From assembly GCF_001467895.1 (NCBI RefSeq), contig NZ_LNYO01000017.1, positions 106,918-170,917 of the forward strand: a stretch of 64,000 nt of DNA, written 5' to 3'. Positions 36,354-44,511 of this stretch are shown one piece after another. How positions within the stretch are numbered: position 1 is the first letter of the stretch; every line of letters begins with the position of its first letter. Origin of the DNA: Legionella nautarum. Lineage in GTDB: Bacteria; Pseudomonadota; Gammaproteobacteria; Legionellales; Legionellaceae. Position numbers and translations under genes: made by a program. The notes below the pieces were generated by a model. It was not told the origin of the DNA. It ran no database searches and saw only the letters and a list, made by a program, of their open reading frames with translations.

Positions 36354-36955
36354 TTCGTTTAGCAGTACTGGGCTCTACCCGCGGAACAATTCTTAATGCG
36401 CTGGTCGAAGCAATTAACCAACATGAGCTTGCAGCCTCAATAGAACTCGTTGTAAGCAATAAATCTAATGCGCTGATTTTAGAGCGGGCAACTGGTTTGG
36501 GCATTAAATCCCTATTTGCAAATCCTCAGGGTTTAAGCCGCGAAGCGTTTGATCGTCATTTATCCCAACTCCTCAAACAACATAAAATTGAGCTTATTGT
36601 TTTGATAGGCTACATGCGAATTTTGTCCGCAGAATTTGTTGCGGAATGGCAAAACAAAATCATTAATATTCACCCCTCTCTCTTGCCTGCGCATGCGGGA
36701 TTAATGAATTTAGAGGTTCACAAGGCCGTTTTGGCAGCAGCGGAAACTGAAACCGGATGCACTGTGCATTTTGTGACCGAAGAAGTTGACTCAGGTCCAA
36801 TTATTTTACAAAAGAAAACTGCGGTTTTGAGCCATGATACGCCTGAAACCTTGCGAGATCGTGTACAACAATTGGAAGGAAAAACCTTAGTTGCGGCTAT
36901 TAAAAAAGTTTCATCTGGGGTTTATGCCAAAGGAAGCAACCTTAACATTACATAG
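36350..36955 (+). CDS. purN: Phosphoribosylglycinamide formyltransferase
   Basis: A 201-residue folate-dependent transferase that formylates GAR. The catalytic Asn/His/Asp triad is visible: INIHPSLLPAHAG (Asn and His) and VTEEVDSGPII (Asp). GYMRILSAEFV forms the folate pocket. The first strand reads RLAVLGSTRGTILNAL; most relatives have LxSGxGSNLQAI, so the phosphate loop is a little divergent. Last intact gene of the pur operon. Confidence 0.93.
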   Translation: MIRLAVLGSTRGTILNALVEAINQHELAASIELVVSNKSNALILERATGLGIKSLFANPQGLSREAFDRHLSQLLKQHKIELIVLIGYMRILSAEFVAEWQNKIINIHPSLLPAHAGLMNLEVHKAVLAAAETETGCTVHFVTEEVDSGPIILQKKTAVLSHDTPETLRDRVQQLEGKTLVAAIKKVSSGVYAKGSNLNIT

Positions 36956-36976
36956 ACATCACTTAGCGAGATTATT

Positions 36977-37190
36977 ATGGTAAATGTATTAGCATCCATA
37001 TTAATGGGTTCAAAATCAGATCGGACCATTATGGAGAAGCCAGTCGCACGCTGGATATCCTAAATATTCCCTACTAAGTACGAGCTCTTTCTGCTCATCG
37101 TACTCCAAATGCTTTATTTGAATATCTCAAATCGGCTGAACAACGCGGCGTTGAAATTTTTATTGCCGCTAGCTTCACTTCTTTCGCAAT
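36977..37190 (+). pseudogene. purE: purE remnant (frameshift, stop, truncated)
   Basis: An ATG at 36977 begins VLASILMGSKSDRTIME, the N-terminus of N5-CAIR mutase PurE (IIMGSKSD). About 20 codons on, the frame shifts; the +1-shifted frame continues TLDILNIPY, a TAA stop, then VRALSAHRTPNALFEYLKSAEQRGVEIFIAA, which is the PurE substrate-binding region. Homology stops near 37180, about half way through the protein, and no downstream part is found. Three separate lesions mean it is a true relic, so a functional purE is expected elsewhere. Confidence 0.88.
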
Positions 37191-37273
37191 AATTGTTTCA
37201 GTTTTAAACCAAAACCGAGTTAGACTTATTCTGAATAAGGATTTATTCAACACCATGAATTAGGGAAATCATT

Positions 37274-38884
37274 ATGTCTGAGAATTTATTAGATGTACTC
37301 GTTGTTGGTGCTGGTCCGGTTGGTTTATTCTGTGCGAATGAATTACTTCGCCAAGGTTTGCGTTGTCGCATTATAGATAAAAAAAGCGAAATCACTAGCC
37401 ACTCTAAAGCACTGGGTATTCATATTCGCAGCCTAGACTTACTTGAAGATTGCGGTTTTCTCGATGAGATATTCACTCAAGGTCTTAAAGTGGATGGGGT
37501 GATGATAAAATCACATGGTAAAGAACTAATCAACGCAAGTTTTGCAGATCTTGAAAACAACCGTCATTTTCTCATTGATCTCCCTCAAAATAAAACCGAG
37601 CGAATTTTCTACAATGGTCTTCTGAGCAAAGGACTTGAAGTTGAATGGAATACAGAGTTAACCGAACTTGAGCAAACGGCCAATAAGGTCATTGCAACTT
37701 TACAACGGACAGATGGCAGTCAAGAAAAAATAAATGCGAGCTGGTTAATAGCCTGTGATGGTTCACACAGTACTGTCAGGCAACTTCTCTACGCAAAATT
37801 TGTTGGCTCAAGCTACCAACAAACCTTCTGGCTTGCCGATATCCACATGGACTGGGATTTACCCGAAAATAAAATCATCGTTTATGCGAGTGATAAGGGG
37901 CCACTGGCTTGTTTTCCCATGGGTGAGCAACGATATCGTTTGGTCATGACTGCCCCTGAAAAAATTACTCATCAGCAACCAACCATGGAAGATATCAAAG
38001 AATTATTTAATTTGCGTAGCACTGACAAAGCCACTTTATCGGATGGCATTTGGATCAGCCCATTTGGCATCGATCATCGACAAATCGAAAAATATCGCTA
38101 CGATCGTGTTTTTTTTGCTGGCGACGCAGCCCATGTACACAGTCCTATGGGCGGACAAGGCATGAATACCGGCCTGCAAGATATCTATAATTTAGCATGG
38201 AAATTAGCGCTCGTTCATAAAGGCTTTGCCCATGAAAAACTATTGGACAGCTATCAAAGTGAACGTCGCCCTGTCGCCAAAAAAGTTTTAAAGAAAACTG
38301 GAGCAATGACACGCATGCTCATGTTATCTCATCCTTTCCTTATAGGCTTACGCAATAAATTCTTAAAATCGGTGATTTCTATCAAACCCATAAGACGTAT
38401 TATCCTTAAAGATCTGGCTGAGTTGGATATTAGTTATGCCGACAGCCCTATCGTTAAGATTTTGGGCAAAAAGACTGGTTTTAAAATCGGTGAATTTATC
38501 GATAATTTTTCCTTGAGGGATAGCCACGGGAAGAAAAAACAATTTCACCAAATTACTCAAGGAACTCAGCATCATTTATTTTTATTTTCGGGCTTAGGCA
38601 ATAATCAATTATCAACCTTGCTGGATACGGCTCTTAGCATAGGGCAGCAATATCAAGGCTTAATCCAGACTCATTTAGTACTTCTTAATCCAACTAAAGA
38701 TGCCTTTCAATCGCATTTAGTTTGGATTGATACTGACCAAACTATCCATAAAAAATTTGGTCTTATGCAGTCAACTGCAATATTAATTCGACCTGATAAA
38801 TACCTAGGCTTAAGCCAAACACCGGTCAATCAGGAAGAGCTGTTGCGACATTTGAAAAATGGCTATATAAATAAAGCGGGTTAA
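37274..38884 (+). CDS. FAD-dependent aromatic-ring monooxygenase family protein
   Basis: A 536-residue class A flavoprotein hydroxylase of the phenol/pentachlorophenol/MhpA group. FAD binding: VVGAGPVGLFCANEL at the N-terminus, the NAD(P)H/FAD DG motif CDGSHSTVR, and FFAGDAAHVHSPMGGQGMNTGLQD. The last 120 residues are a thioredoxin-like C-terminal domain as in phenol hydroxylases. No ring-cleavage genes are nearby, so the substrate is unknown. It follows the purE relic by about 80 bp and probably has its own promoter. Confidence 0.87.
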   Translation: MSENLLDVLVVGAGPVGLFCANELLRQGLRCRIIDKKSEITSHSKALGIHIRSLDLLEDCGFLDEIFTQGLKVDGVMIKSHGKELINASFADLENNRHFLIDLPQNKTERIFYNGLLSKGLEVEWNTELTELEQTANKVIATLQRTDGSQEKINASWLIACDGSHSTVRQLLYAKFVGSSYQQTFWLADIHMDWDLPENKIIVYASDKGPLACFPMGEQRYRLVMTAPEKITHQQPTMEDIKELFNLRSTDKATLSDGIWISPFGIDHRQIEKYRYDRVFFAGDAAHVHSPMGGQGMNTGLQDIYNLAWKLALVHKGFAHEKLLDSYQSERRPVAKKVLKKTGAMTRMLMLSHPFLIGLRNKFLKSVISIKPIRRIILKDLAELDISYADSPIVKILGKKTGFKIGEFIDNFSLRDSHGKKKQFHQITQGTQHHLFLFSGLGNNQLSTLLDTALSIGQQYQGLIQTHLVLLNPTKDAFQSHLVWIDTDQTIHKKFGLMQSTAILIRPDKYLGLSQTPVNQEELLRHLKNGYINKAG

Positions 38885-38987
38885 CATGGCTCGCCTGATG
38901 GTTTATCTCTTTATAGCTGGTCTGCGATTAGTTTTGAGATTATCATAGGTTTTGCTGCTTTTTTGTTTGAACGATGATTAGGAATCG

Positions 38988-39434
38988 ATGATGCGCTCCT
39001 TAATATTCTCAGTTATATGGTTATTCTCCTTTTACGCTCAAGCGGATACGATCGATAATTACATGAATATCTCTAACAATATTCCCCAGATGGAAATGAA
39101 AGCGGATCAGCAATCTCAAGCCTGGGCAAGATCAGCTCGTAATGTGTTAATTATTACCTGTGAAAGCATTGCTGAAACGCTCATACAATCCAATGAATTA
39201 GCAAAGAACCAGGGCAAGCCCTTATTTTGTCTGCCAGCGAATGTTAATTTAGATGCAGCAACGTTAAACACACTGATTGTACAAACCTATAAAGATATAC
39301 CAAGTCAGCAAAGTGATAAGGATAAAATGACAGTCTCCCAAGTCGCTTGGCTTGGCGTTACTAAGAATTATCCCTGTCAACAAAATAAACCAAACCCGCA
39401 GATGCAACATATGAGTGAGTTGTTAACCCATTAA
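38988..39434 (+). CDS. Secreted Rap1a/Tai-like small protein
   Basis: A 148-residue protein with a signal peptide (MRSLIFSVIWLFSFYAQA, cleaved before DTID). It has a helical domain with Cys pairs: FCLPANVNLDAATLNTLIVQTY and NYPC near the end fit the CIPxGVTxxQ...FPC pattern of the Rap1a/Tai family. Type VI immunity proteins belong to this family, but many members sit in genomes without nearby toxins and act in unknown ways. No toxin gene is adjacent unless the next gene is one. Two ATGs are adjacent at the start. Confidence 0.55.
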   Translation: MMRSLIFSVIWLFSFYAQADTIDNYMNISNNIPQMEMKADQQSQAWARSARNVLIITCESIAETLIQSNELAKNQGKPLFCLPANVNLDAATLNTLIVQTYKDIPSQQSDKDKMTVSQVAWLGVTKNYPCQQNKPNPQMQHMSELLTH

Positions 39435-39469
39435 AAGTGGTTTGCAATACAATCAAAATGTAACATTTT

Positions 39470-39498
39470 TTGACAATTGCGGCTTTTTTCGTTAAACT
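39470..39498 (+). promoter_or_regulatory. Candidate sigma70 promoter of the 39528 gene
   Basis: A perfect TTGACA (39470-39475), 17 bp, then TAAACT (39493-39498, 4 of 6 to TATAAT). The ATG lies 29 bp downstream. Confidence 0.6.
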
Positions 39499-39527
39499 AA
39501 GCTATCGGTCGTTCATTCCAGTTATCC

Positions 39528-40541
39528 ATGACCACTTTATTGAATTTCATGCAATATCCATCAGCCTTAGGTTTAGATGACCAATTTAAGGATGACGACC
39601 AAAGAAAAATCTCAGCTGAAGAAGCATTAAGAATAGAATTTACTGCACTTTGTAAAGCTATAAGCCCATCCGACATTCAAGGGCCGATCTTTTTTAGTGC
39701 GGATTCATTTGATGAATTTGATTTACAACTTGACCTGCCCCAAGAAGATAAGTTTGCTCAGCAAGTCAAACAAGCGACACCAAACGCAACAATTTGCCAT
39801 ATGCGGCACTATAGTACCCAAGTAGGAGCACACTGGCATGCATTATTTGCGCAACTTGATGAGCAGGGGAAACTGAAAGAAATTGTTATGACTGACTCTA
39901 GTCGAGGTATAACTGCCAATCTGGACAGGGAACTCAATCCTTTTTTAAGTCAGAATGCGGATAAATTTCGTTCTAAGCAGACCCTGGGTTTACAACAACC
40001 TTCCGGCCAACCAATATGCTGGATGTATGCCTTAGCAAATCTTGCTTCTCTTGCTACGACGGGAAAGGTATATACTCGTCAACAAGTAGGGTTCCTAGGA
40101 AAGGAATTAGCTGAACGTATACAGGAAAAGTCCAAGGAAAAAATAAAGCGGGCTAGCAGCGAAGTAACCACCGAAGTTACCTCTATAACACATTCACCCT
40201 CTTTTTTTAGTTCTTCCCTTTCTAGCCCAACAACTCCTTTGCTCCCCTCCCCAGAAGTAGAGAAAGAGAGAGGCTCTTCTGTTACCGAAGAGCCAATCGA
40301 AGACCAAAACGAGCAGACCGCTTCAAACTCTACAGCAGGCAGAAATTTGTTGCTATTAGGCATCGGAGGCATCGCCGCTGGCGGGATTGCTTTAGCTATT
40401 CCCTCACCAGTTAGTCTACCATTGGGTATTGTTTTACTAACAATTGGCATCATTATGGCAATAGCAGGATTATTCATGCTGATTGGCAACTGCCTGAACT
40501 GCGATGAGCCGGAAGCGAGCCCCCCCAGCCCAAGCCTTTAA
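39528..40541 (+). CDS. Membrane-anchored putative CE-clan cysteine protease or acetyltransferase
   Basis: A 337-residue protein of no recognised family. The N-terminal 180 residues contain, in the right order and spacing, candidates for a CE-clan (ULP/YopJ-type) site: His in GAHWHALF (H102 or H104), Asp in MTDSS (D123), Gln in LGLQQPSG (Q156/Q157) and Cys in PICWMYAL (C164). H104-D123-C164 spacings (19 and 41) are close to YopJ (19 and 44). A Ser/Thr/Pro-rich linker (about 215-265) and two hydrophobic helices (about 275-320) follow, suggesting membrane anchoring. CE-clan effectors in host-associated bacteria cleave ubiquitin-like proteins or acetylate kinases. The assignment is inference. Confidence 0.6.
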   Translation: MTTLLNFMQYPSALGLDDQFKDDDQRKISAEEALRIEFTALCKAISPSDIQGPIFFSADSFDEFDLQLDLPQEDKFAQQVKQATPNATICHMRHYSTQVGAHWHALFAQLDEQGKLKEIVMTDSSRGITANLDRELNPFLSQNADKFRSKQTLGLQQPSGQPICWMYALANLASLATTGKVYTRQQVGFLGKELAERIQEKSKEKIKRASSEVTTEVTSITHSPSFFSSSLSSPTTPLLPSPEVEKERGSSVTEEPIEDQNEQTASNSTAGRNLLLLGIGGIAAGGIALAIPSPVSLPLGIVLLTIGIIMAIAGLFMLIGNCLNCDEPEASPPSPSL

Positions 40542-40593
40542 AAATGAAAAACTTGATTACGCTTTTGCTGGAGCGTTCCCAAGATGACGAAAA

Positions 40594-40935
40594 TTAAGAA
40601 CTAAACTCTTCAAAGGCTTCCAACGCTTCGGCAGCATACATCAGTGAAGGTCCGCCGCCCATATAAATTGCCATACCTAAAGTTTCCATTAATTCTTCAC
40701 GGCTGGTTTGTAGTTTTACTAAAGCCTGGGAATGAAAACCAATGCAACCAGGACAATGATTCGCAACAGCCAAAGCCATAGCAATCAGCTCCTTAGTCTT
40801 TTTATCCAAAGCCCCATCCTTAGTCGCAGCCTGAGAAAGCGCGGAAAATCCTGCCATCACTTCAGGCATTTCTTTGCGCATCTTCGCCAATTGTGTACTG
40901 ATATCTTTCGTCACTTGATTGAATTTATTCGACAT
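40594..40935 (-). CDS. Carboxymuconolactone decarboxylase / AhpD-like protein
   Basis: A 113-residue all-helical protein of the CMD/AhpD-like family. The redox motif CPGCIGFH matches the AhpD CxxC...H site, which suggests peroxidase or disulfide chemistry rather than decarboxylation. It has the usual length and the LDKKTKELIAMALAVANHC helix. No peroxiredoxin gene is adjacent. Confidence 0.88.
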   Translation of the reverse strand: MSNKFNQVTKDISTQLAKMRKEMPEVMAGFSALSQAATKDGALDKKTKELIAMALAVANHCPGCIGFHSQALVKLQTSREELMETLGMAIYMGGGPSLMYAAEALEAFEEFSS

Positions 40936-41014
40936 GAACTTAGCTCCTTGAATTGATGTTCGTTGAATTTTATATCATGCCTGAGAAAGAGGAACAATGT
41001 TAATCATCCTTTAT

Positions 41015-41986
41015 CTAGAGCGAAAATCCTACCATGGAGGGTAAATGATCGGGATGCCGGCTGTCATGTAGATGAAATAGAGTCTCTCTAACCTTAGCGA
41101 CTCCCGGTGTCTTGACCCCTGTTAAACGCCAATCTCTTGGCCCTGTAGAAACTTCATGAGTCGAAGCTTTCTGATTCTGTTTACTCTCTTGCGTATCACC
41201 TAAAGTCATTTCTGCTGCAAAATCAGCATTAAAGGTTTTGAAATTTTTATAAATTTGGGTTTTCTTATTTTTTTCGATATGTGAATGAATCGACACTAGG
41301 GCACCACAAACTGCCAACAAAATTGCTGTTGTAAGAACAATGGTTGCTAAAACGGGAATAACACCGAAACCACCGAACAATCCTACGCCCGCAAGAACAC
41401 CTATCACTCCTGAACTACAACCTGCCGCAGCGCCAAATACGCCAACAAAACTAAGAAAGGCACCATCTAGGAGCTCATCGTTTGAAAGCGGTTTAATAGT
41501 TTCTTCAAAATCAGATGAATTAAGAAAAGCACTAATGATTTCTTTGAGTTTTGCTTCCCTTTTTCCTGGAGAGAATTGCTCGTATTTACGGAAAAATTGG
41601 GGGGTATTTTTCTTTATAAACTCAAGAAATTGTACTTGGAGATTAAGCTGACGCTCCGATTGGCGATCCAATTGGTTTAGATAAGAATAAAAATCGAGTT
41701 GCTCAGCCTGGTTTAAATAACAGTCATGTAACTGATCAATAAAACGAGACAAATGGATAGCTAATTTTTCATTTAATCGGGACTCTTCTAATCTGCTTTT
41801 TTTATAAGTAAGATAAAAAACAGGCACGCTCACTAGAAGAAATAATCCACAGCAAACCGAACCAAGCGCAGCCATTGCCGCACCACCAATCCCTAAACTC
41901 AAAGCAGAAGAAAGAATACCAAAAGAGGGCCAAGCAACGCCTGAACCTGTACCAATTGCATCAAACGTAGATTTAAATATAGACAT
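41015..41986 (-). CDS. Unknown membrane protein, possible effector
   Basis: A 323-residue protein with no recognised family. Two glycine/alanine-rich hydrophobic blocks (about 18-60 and 175-235, each long enough for two helices) flank a helical cytosolic part (about 65-165) rich in Leu and Gln. The C-terminal 75 residues are polar and basic. Gly/Ala-rich hairpins occur in Legionella proteins inserted into the vacuole membrane. It neighbours the CE-like membrane protein, which has a similar hydrophobic hairpin. Function unknown. Confidence 0.6.
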   Translation of the reverse strand: MSIFKSTFDAIGTGSGVAWPSFGILSSALSLGIGGAAMAALGSVCCGLFLLVSVPVFYLTYKKSRLEESRLNEKLAIHLSRFIDQLHDCYLNQAEQLDFYSYLNQLDRQSERQLNLQVQFLEFIKKNTPQFFRKYEQFSPGKREAKLKEIISAFLNSSDFEETIKPLSNDELLDGAFLSFVGVFGAAAGCSSGVIGVLAGVGLFGGFGVIPVLATIVLTTAILLAVCGALVSIHSHIEKNKKTQIYKNFKTFNADFAAEMTLGDTQESKQNQKASTHEVSTGPRDWRLTGVKTPGVAKVRETLFHLHDSRHPDHLPSMVGFSL

Positions 41987-42019
41987 AAACTCTTCTATTC
42001 ATTTCAGACAGCCTGCAGA

Positions 42020-42871
42020 TCATCCAAGCAGTTCAGGGATTAATTCTTTACAATGCTTCATCACCCGTTGATCTTCAGGAGGTAATGACATGTAATCCCC
42101 ATAGAGATCTTTTAGCATGACTTCATAGTGATTTGGAATATTAAACTCAGCGCTTTCAAAACGGCTGCGTTTGAGTGGATAAATATCTGTATGAGCCACG
42201 AAATTCGTATTGACGCACTCGTACCCCGTACCTAGATAAGGACTCTCACTCGCATTCGTTTTGCGAATAATACGCTGCAGTTGCTTTTCTAACATTTGTT
42301 TAGAAAATAAGCAACCTAAAGTTTGATATAAATTTGCACCATGACCCGCAGCGACCATACTGTATTTGGGTCGCAATAGCCGCAAAATTTTCTTGGCCAT
42401 CAGTTTATAAAGTTTACGCTGGAAAGCGGATACCGGCATCTTGTCGTAGACAAAGACATCAATAAAGATACCTTGTTGATAAGGCTCGTCACCTTGCTCA
42501 TGCATCTCTATAAAGCGACTATTGCGATCTCTTATTTTTAATGGCACCGATAAATTAAAAAAACCCGGATCAGTTTGTGCTGTTTGCAACCAAATATTAG
42601 CTGGAATTTCAGTAGGCGCCACACGAAGGAAATGTTCATAGCTGGCCCGTGGCATGGAGATATCTAAATCATCATCCCAGGGGATAAAACCCTGATGGCG
42701 AATAGCGCCCAACAAAGTTCCCCCATCAAGCCAATAATCGATTTTATGTTTTAAACAAATCTGATCAATGACTTGCAGCATGGCAACCATTTTTAATTGC
42801 GCCTGCCTTAGCCTACCATCATATTGCGCCTGGCTTGCATGCCCAAGACAATTAGCTTGTTTTTGAGTCAC
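42020..42871 (-). CDS. LicD-family phosphotransferase
   Basis: A 283-residue protein with the LicD nucleotidyltransferase-like core: YWLDGGTLLGAIRHQGFIPWDDDLDISM, whose DDDLD binds metal, and later IFIDVFVYDKMP. LicD proteins attach phosphocholine, and the eukaryotic relatives fukutin and FKRP attach ribitol phosphate to glycans, both from CDP donors. It probably decorates a surface glycan. It is divergent from an operon with a RuBisCO-like protein and a sugar nucleotidyltransferase across a 504-bp gap. Confidence 0.88.
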   Translation of the reverse strand: MTQKQANCLGHASQAQYDGRLRQAQLKMVAMLQVIDQICLKHKIDYWLDGGTLLGAIRHQGFIPWDDDLDISMPRASYEHFLRVAPTEIPANIWLQTAQTDPGFFNLSVPLKIRDRNSRFIEMHEQGDEPYQQGIFIDVFVYDKMPVSAFQRKLYKLMAKKILRLLRPKYSMVAAGHGANLYQTLGCLFSKQMLEKQLQRIIRKTNASESPYLGTGYECVNTNFVAHTDIYPLKRSRFESAEFNIPNHYEVMLKDLYGDYMSLPPEDQRVMKHCKELIPELLG

Positions 42872-43375
42872 GATAATCCTTAATATCTATTAAATCCAAT
42901 TCAGTTTACCCCGCTCCATTCGCCTTGAAGAGCGGTAAAGCAGCATCTCGAAGCGATAAGCCCTGTGCTTATGCCCCGGCCCAAAGCCCTTGGGACGAAC
43001 GGTTCTCTACTTAGCTTAACTGCCCTTATCCAGTACTCACGTTAAAATAATGGCCATAAACTTAGCATCAAATTTTATTTTTTTGTACCCTATATCCCAG
43101 CTCAAACCAAATATTCTAATAACGGGACAGATTGTCTAGTTAATACTCCATCGCTAAATGGACCTTCATATCAAACAGAAAATGGTTCCTCTAGAAATGA
43201 CTTCATGATATAAAATGCGAACTTTTAATCGTATCGAAGTGTAGGCTTAGTGTGTGGGCGGGATCTATTCTAAGCCAACTGAATCGACGATCAAGACTTT
43301 CTAGTTCTTAATTAATTGGCAGAATTTAGGAAAAGATTTTTCGGTAAATAACGACGTAATTATGGAGGAAACGAA
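42872..43375. other. Intergenic region between licD-like and RuBisCO-like genes
   Basis: A 504-bp gap. The first 130 bp are GC-richer and contain short hairpins (CCCAAAGCCCTTGGG near 42981) and a GCATCTCGAAGCG piece like the repeat at 9.1 and 63.8 kb. The rest is AT-rich. A TATAAA at 43209-43214 is a possible -10 for the RuBisCO-like gene but lacks a good -35. No open frame or RNA gene is seen. Confidence 0.5.
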
Positions 43376-44509
43376 ATGCCAAGCTATCTGAAAGCTACCT
43401 ATCACGTTAAGTCAGCGAAAATTAAAGAAGCTGCAGACGCATTGGTTATAGGTCAATCAATAGGAAATCCCTATCTTCGTTCAAAGTACGAAACCCCTGA
43501 AATGCTGGAGAGATACTCTGCCCGCGTTACTAATATTAGTGATCTAGCCAATGGCTTATTCGCCGTCGAAACTATTTTCCCACTTGATATTTTTACTCCT
43601 GGCTCGTTTACTCATCTATTGACAGTCGTCATGGGCGGTCAAATGGATATCGATTTGCTTAAAGGTTGTCGCTTGGTCGATTTAGATATACCCGAAAAAC
43701 TCATTAAATCTTTCCAAGGCCCCAAGTTAGGTATTCAAGGCATTCGTGACAAAATTTCTGTCTATAATCGCCCTCTCATTGGCGGTATCGTTAAACCTAA
43801 AACAGGCTTATCTCTCGATATGCTTTGCCGCATGGTAGAAGCCATGGTTGAAGGGGGCATTGATTTTATTAAAGAAGATGAAATTTTGGGCGAAGTTGAA
43901 GGCGCTCACCTACTCGACCGCATTGAAGCCGTAAATAAGGTTTTAGATGGCGCAAAAGTCATTTATGCTCCGGCAGTTAATCTTCCTATTACTCAATACG
44001 GTGAAGTCGCTGCTGCCCTCAATGAAAGTAAAAACATTTTCGGCTATCATCTCAATGTCTGGGCAGGTCTAGATGCCTTCGCTTATTTGTCTTCTCTAGC
44101 CAATAAAGTGTCTTTCTACCAAAAATCCGGCGATGGTGTTATCACAAAAGAAACTAATAACTATTCGATCGCCTTTAATGTTTGGTGCTTACTGGCCCGG
44201 CTTGCTGGTGCCGACATGATTCACATCGGCATGATGGGTGGTTATTTGGATGAAAGCAAAGAGGTTCTACAAAAACGCTTAGACGCGTTGCAGAACCCCT
44301 GTTACGGCCACAAAGGAACGATTCCTAGCTTTAGTTGCGGTGCGACTCCAGCTCATGTTCCTATGTTACAAGCAGCTTTTGGCAATGACATCATGATTTC
44401 CGCGGGGGGCTCTATCCATTCTCATAAAGATGGAACCATCGCTGGCGTCAAAGAGTTCCGCCGTATGGCAGATCACTGTGCATCTAGCGAATTAAGTGTG
44501 GAAATCTAA
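43376..44509 (+). CDS. RuBisCO-like protein (form IV)
   Basis: A 377-residue RuBisCO large-subunit homologue. The catalytic loop GGIVKPKTGLS keeps K140 (K175 of spinach), and DFIKEDEIL keeps the carbamylated Lys and metal ligands (K166, D168, E169). H283 matches H327. The loop-6 Lys (K334) is replaced by Tyr in GGYLDES, and the HIHRAMH segment (H294, R295, H298) is replaced by FYQKSGD. It therefore cannot fix CO2. Known RLPs are enolases/isomerases in methionine salvage or sugar-phosphate isomerases. No methionine-salvage genes are near; the partner is a nucleotidyltransferase 2 bp downstream. A GGAGGAA site precedes the ATG. Confidence 0.92.
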   Translation: MPSYLKATYHVKSAKIKEAADALVIGQSIGNPYLRSKYETPEMLERYSARVTNISDLANGLFAVETIFPLDIFTPGSFTHLLTVVMGGQMDIDLLKGCRLVDLDIPEKLIKSFQGPKLGIQGIRDKISVYNRPLIGGIVKPKTGLSLDMLCRMVEAMVEGGIDFIKEDEILGEVEGAHLLDRIEAVNKVLDGAKVIYAPAVNLPITQYGEVAAALNESKNIFGYHLNVWAGLDAFAYLSSLANKVSFYQKSGDGVITKETNNYSIAFNVWCLLARLAGADMIHIGMMGGYLDESKEVLQKRLDALQNPCYGHKGTIPSFSCGATPAHVPMLQAAFGNDIMISAGGSIHSHKDGTIAGVKEFRRMADHCASSELSVEI

Positions 44510-44511
44510 GA

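Noticed and set aside
40079..40489. 136-codon minus-strand frame within the CE-like gene
   Set aside because: It is the antisense of the Ser/Pro-rich linker and hydrophobic helices; no ribosome-binding site.
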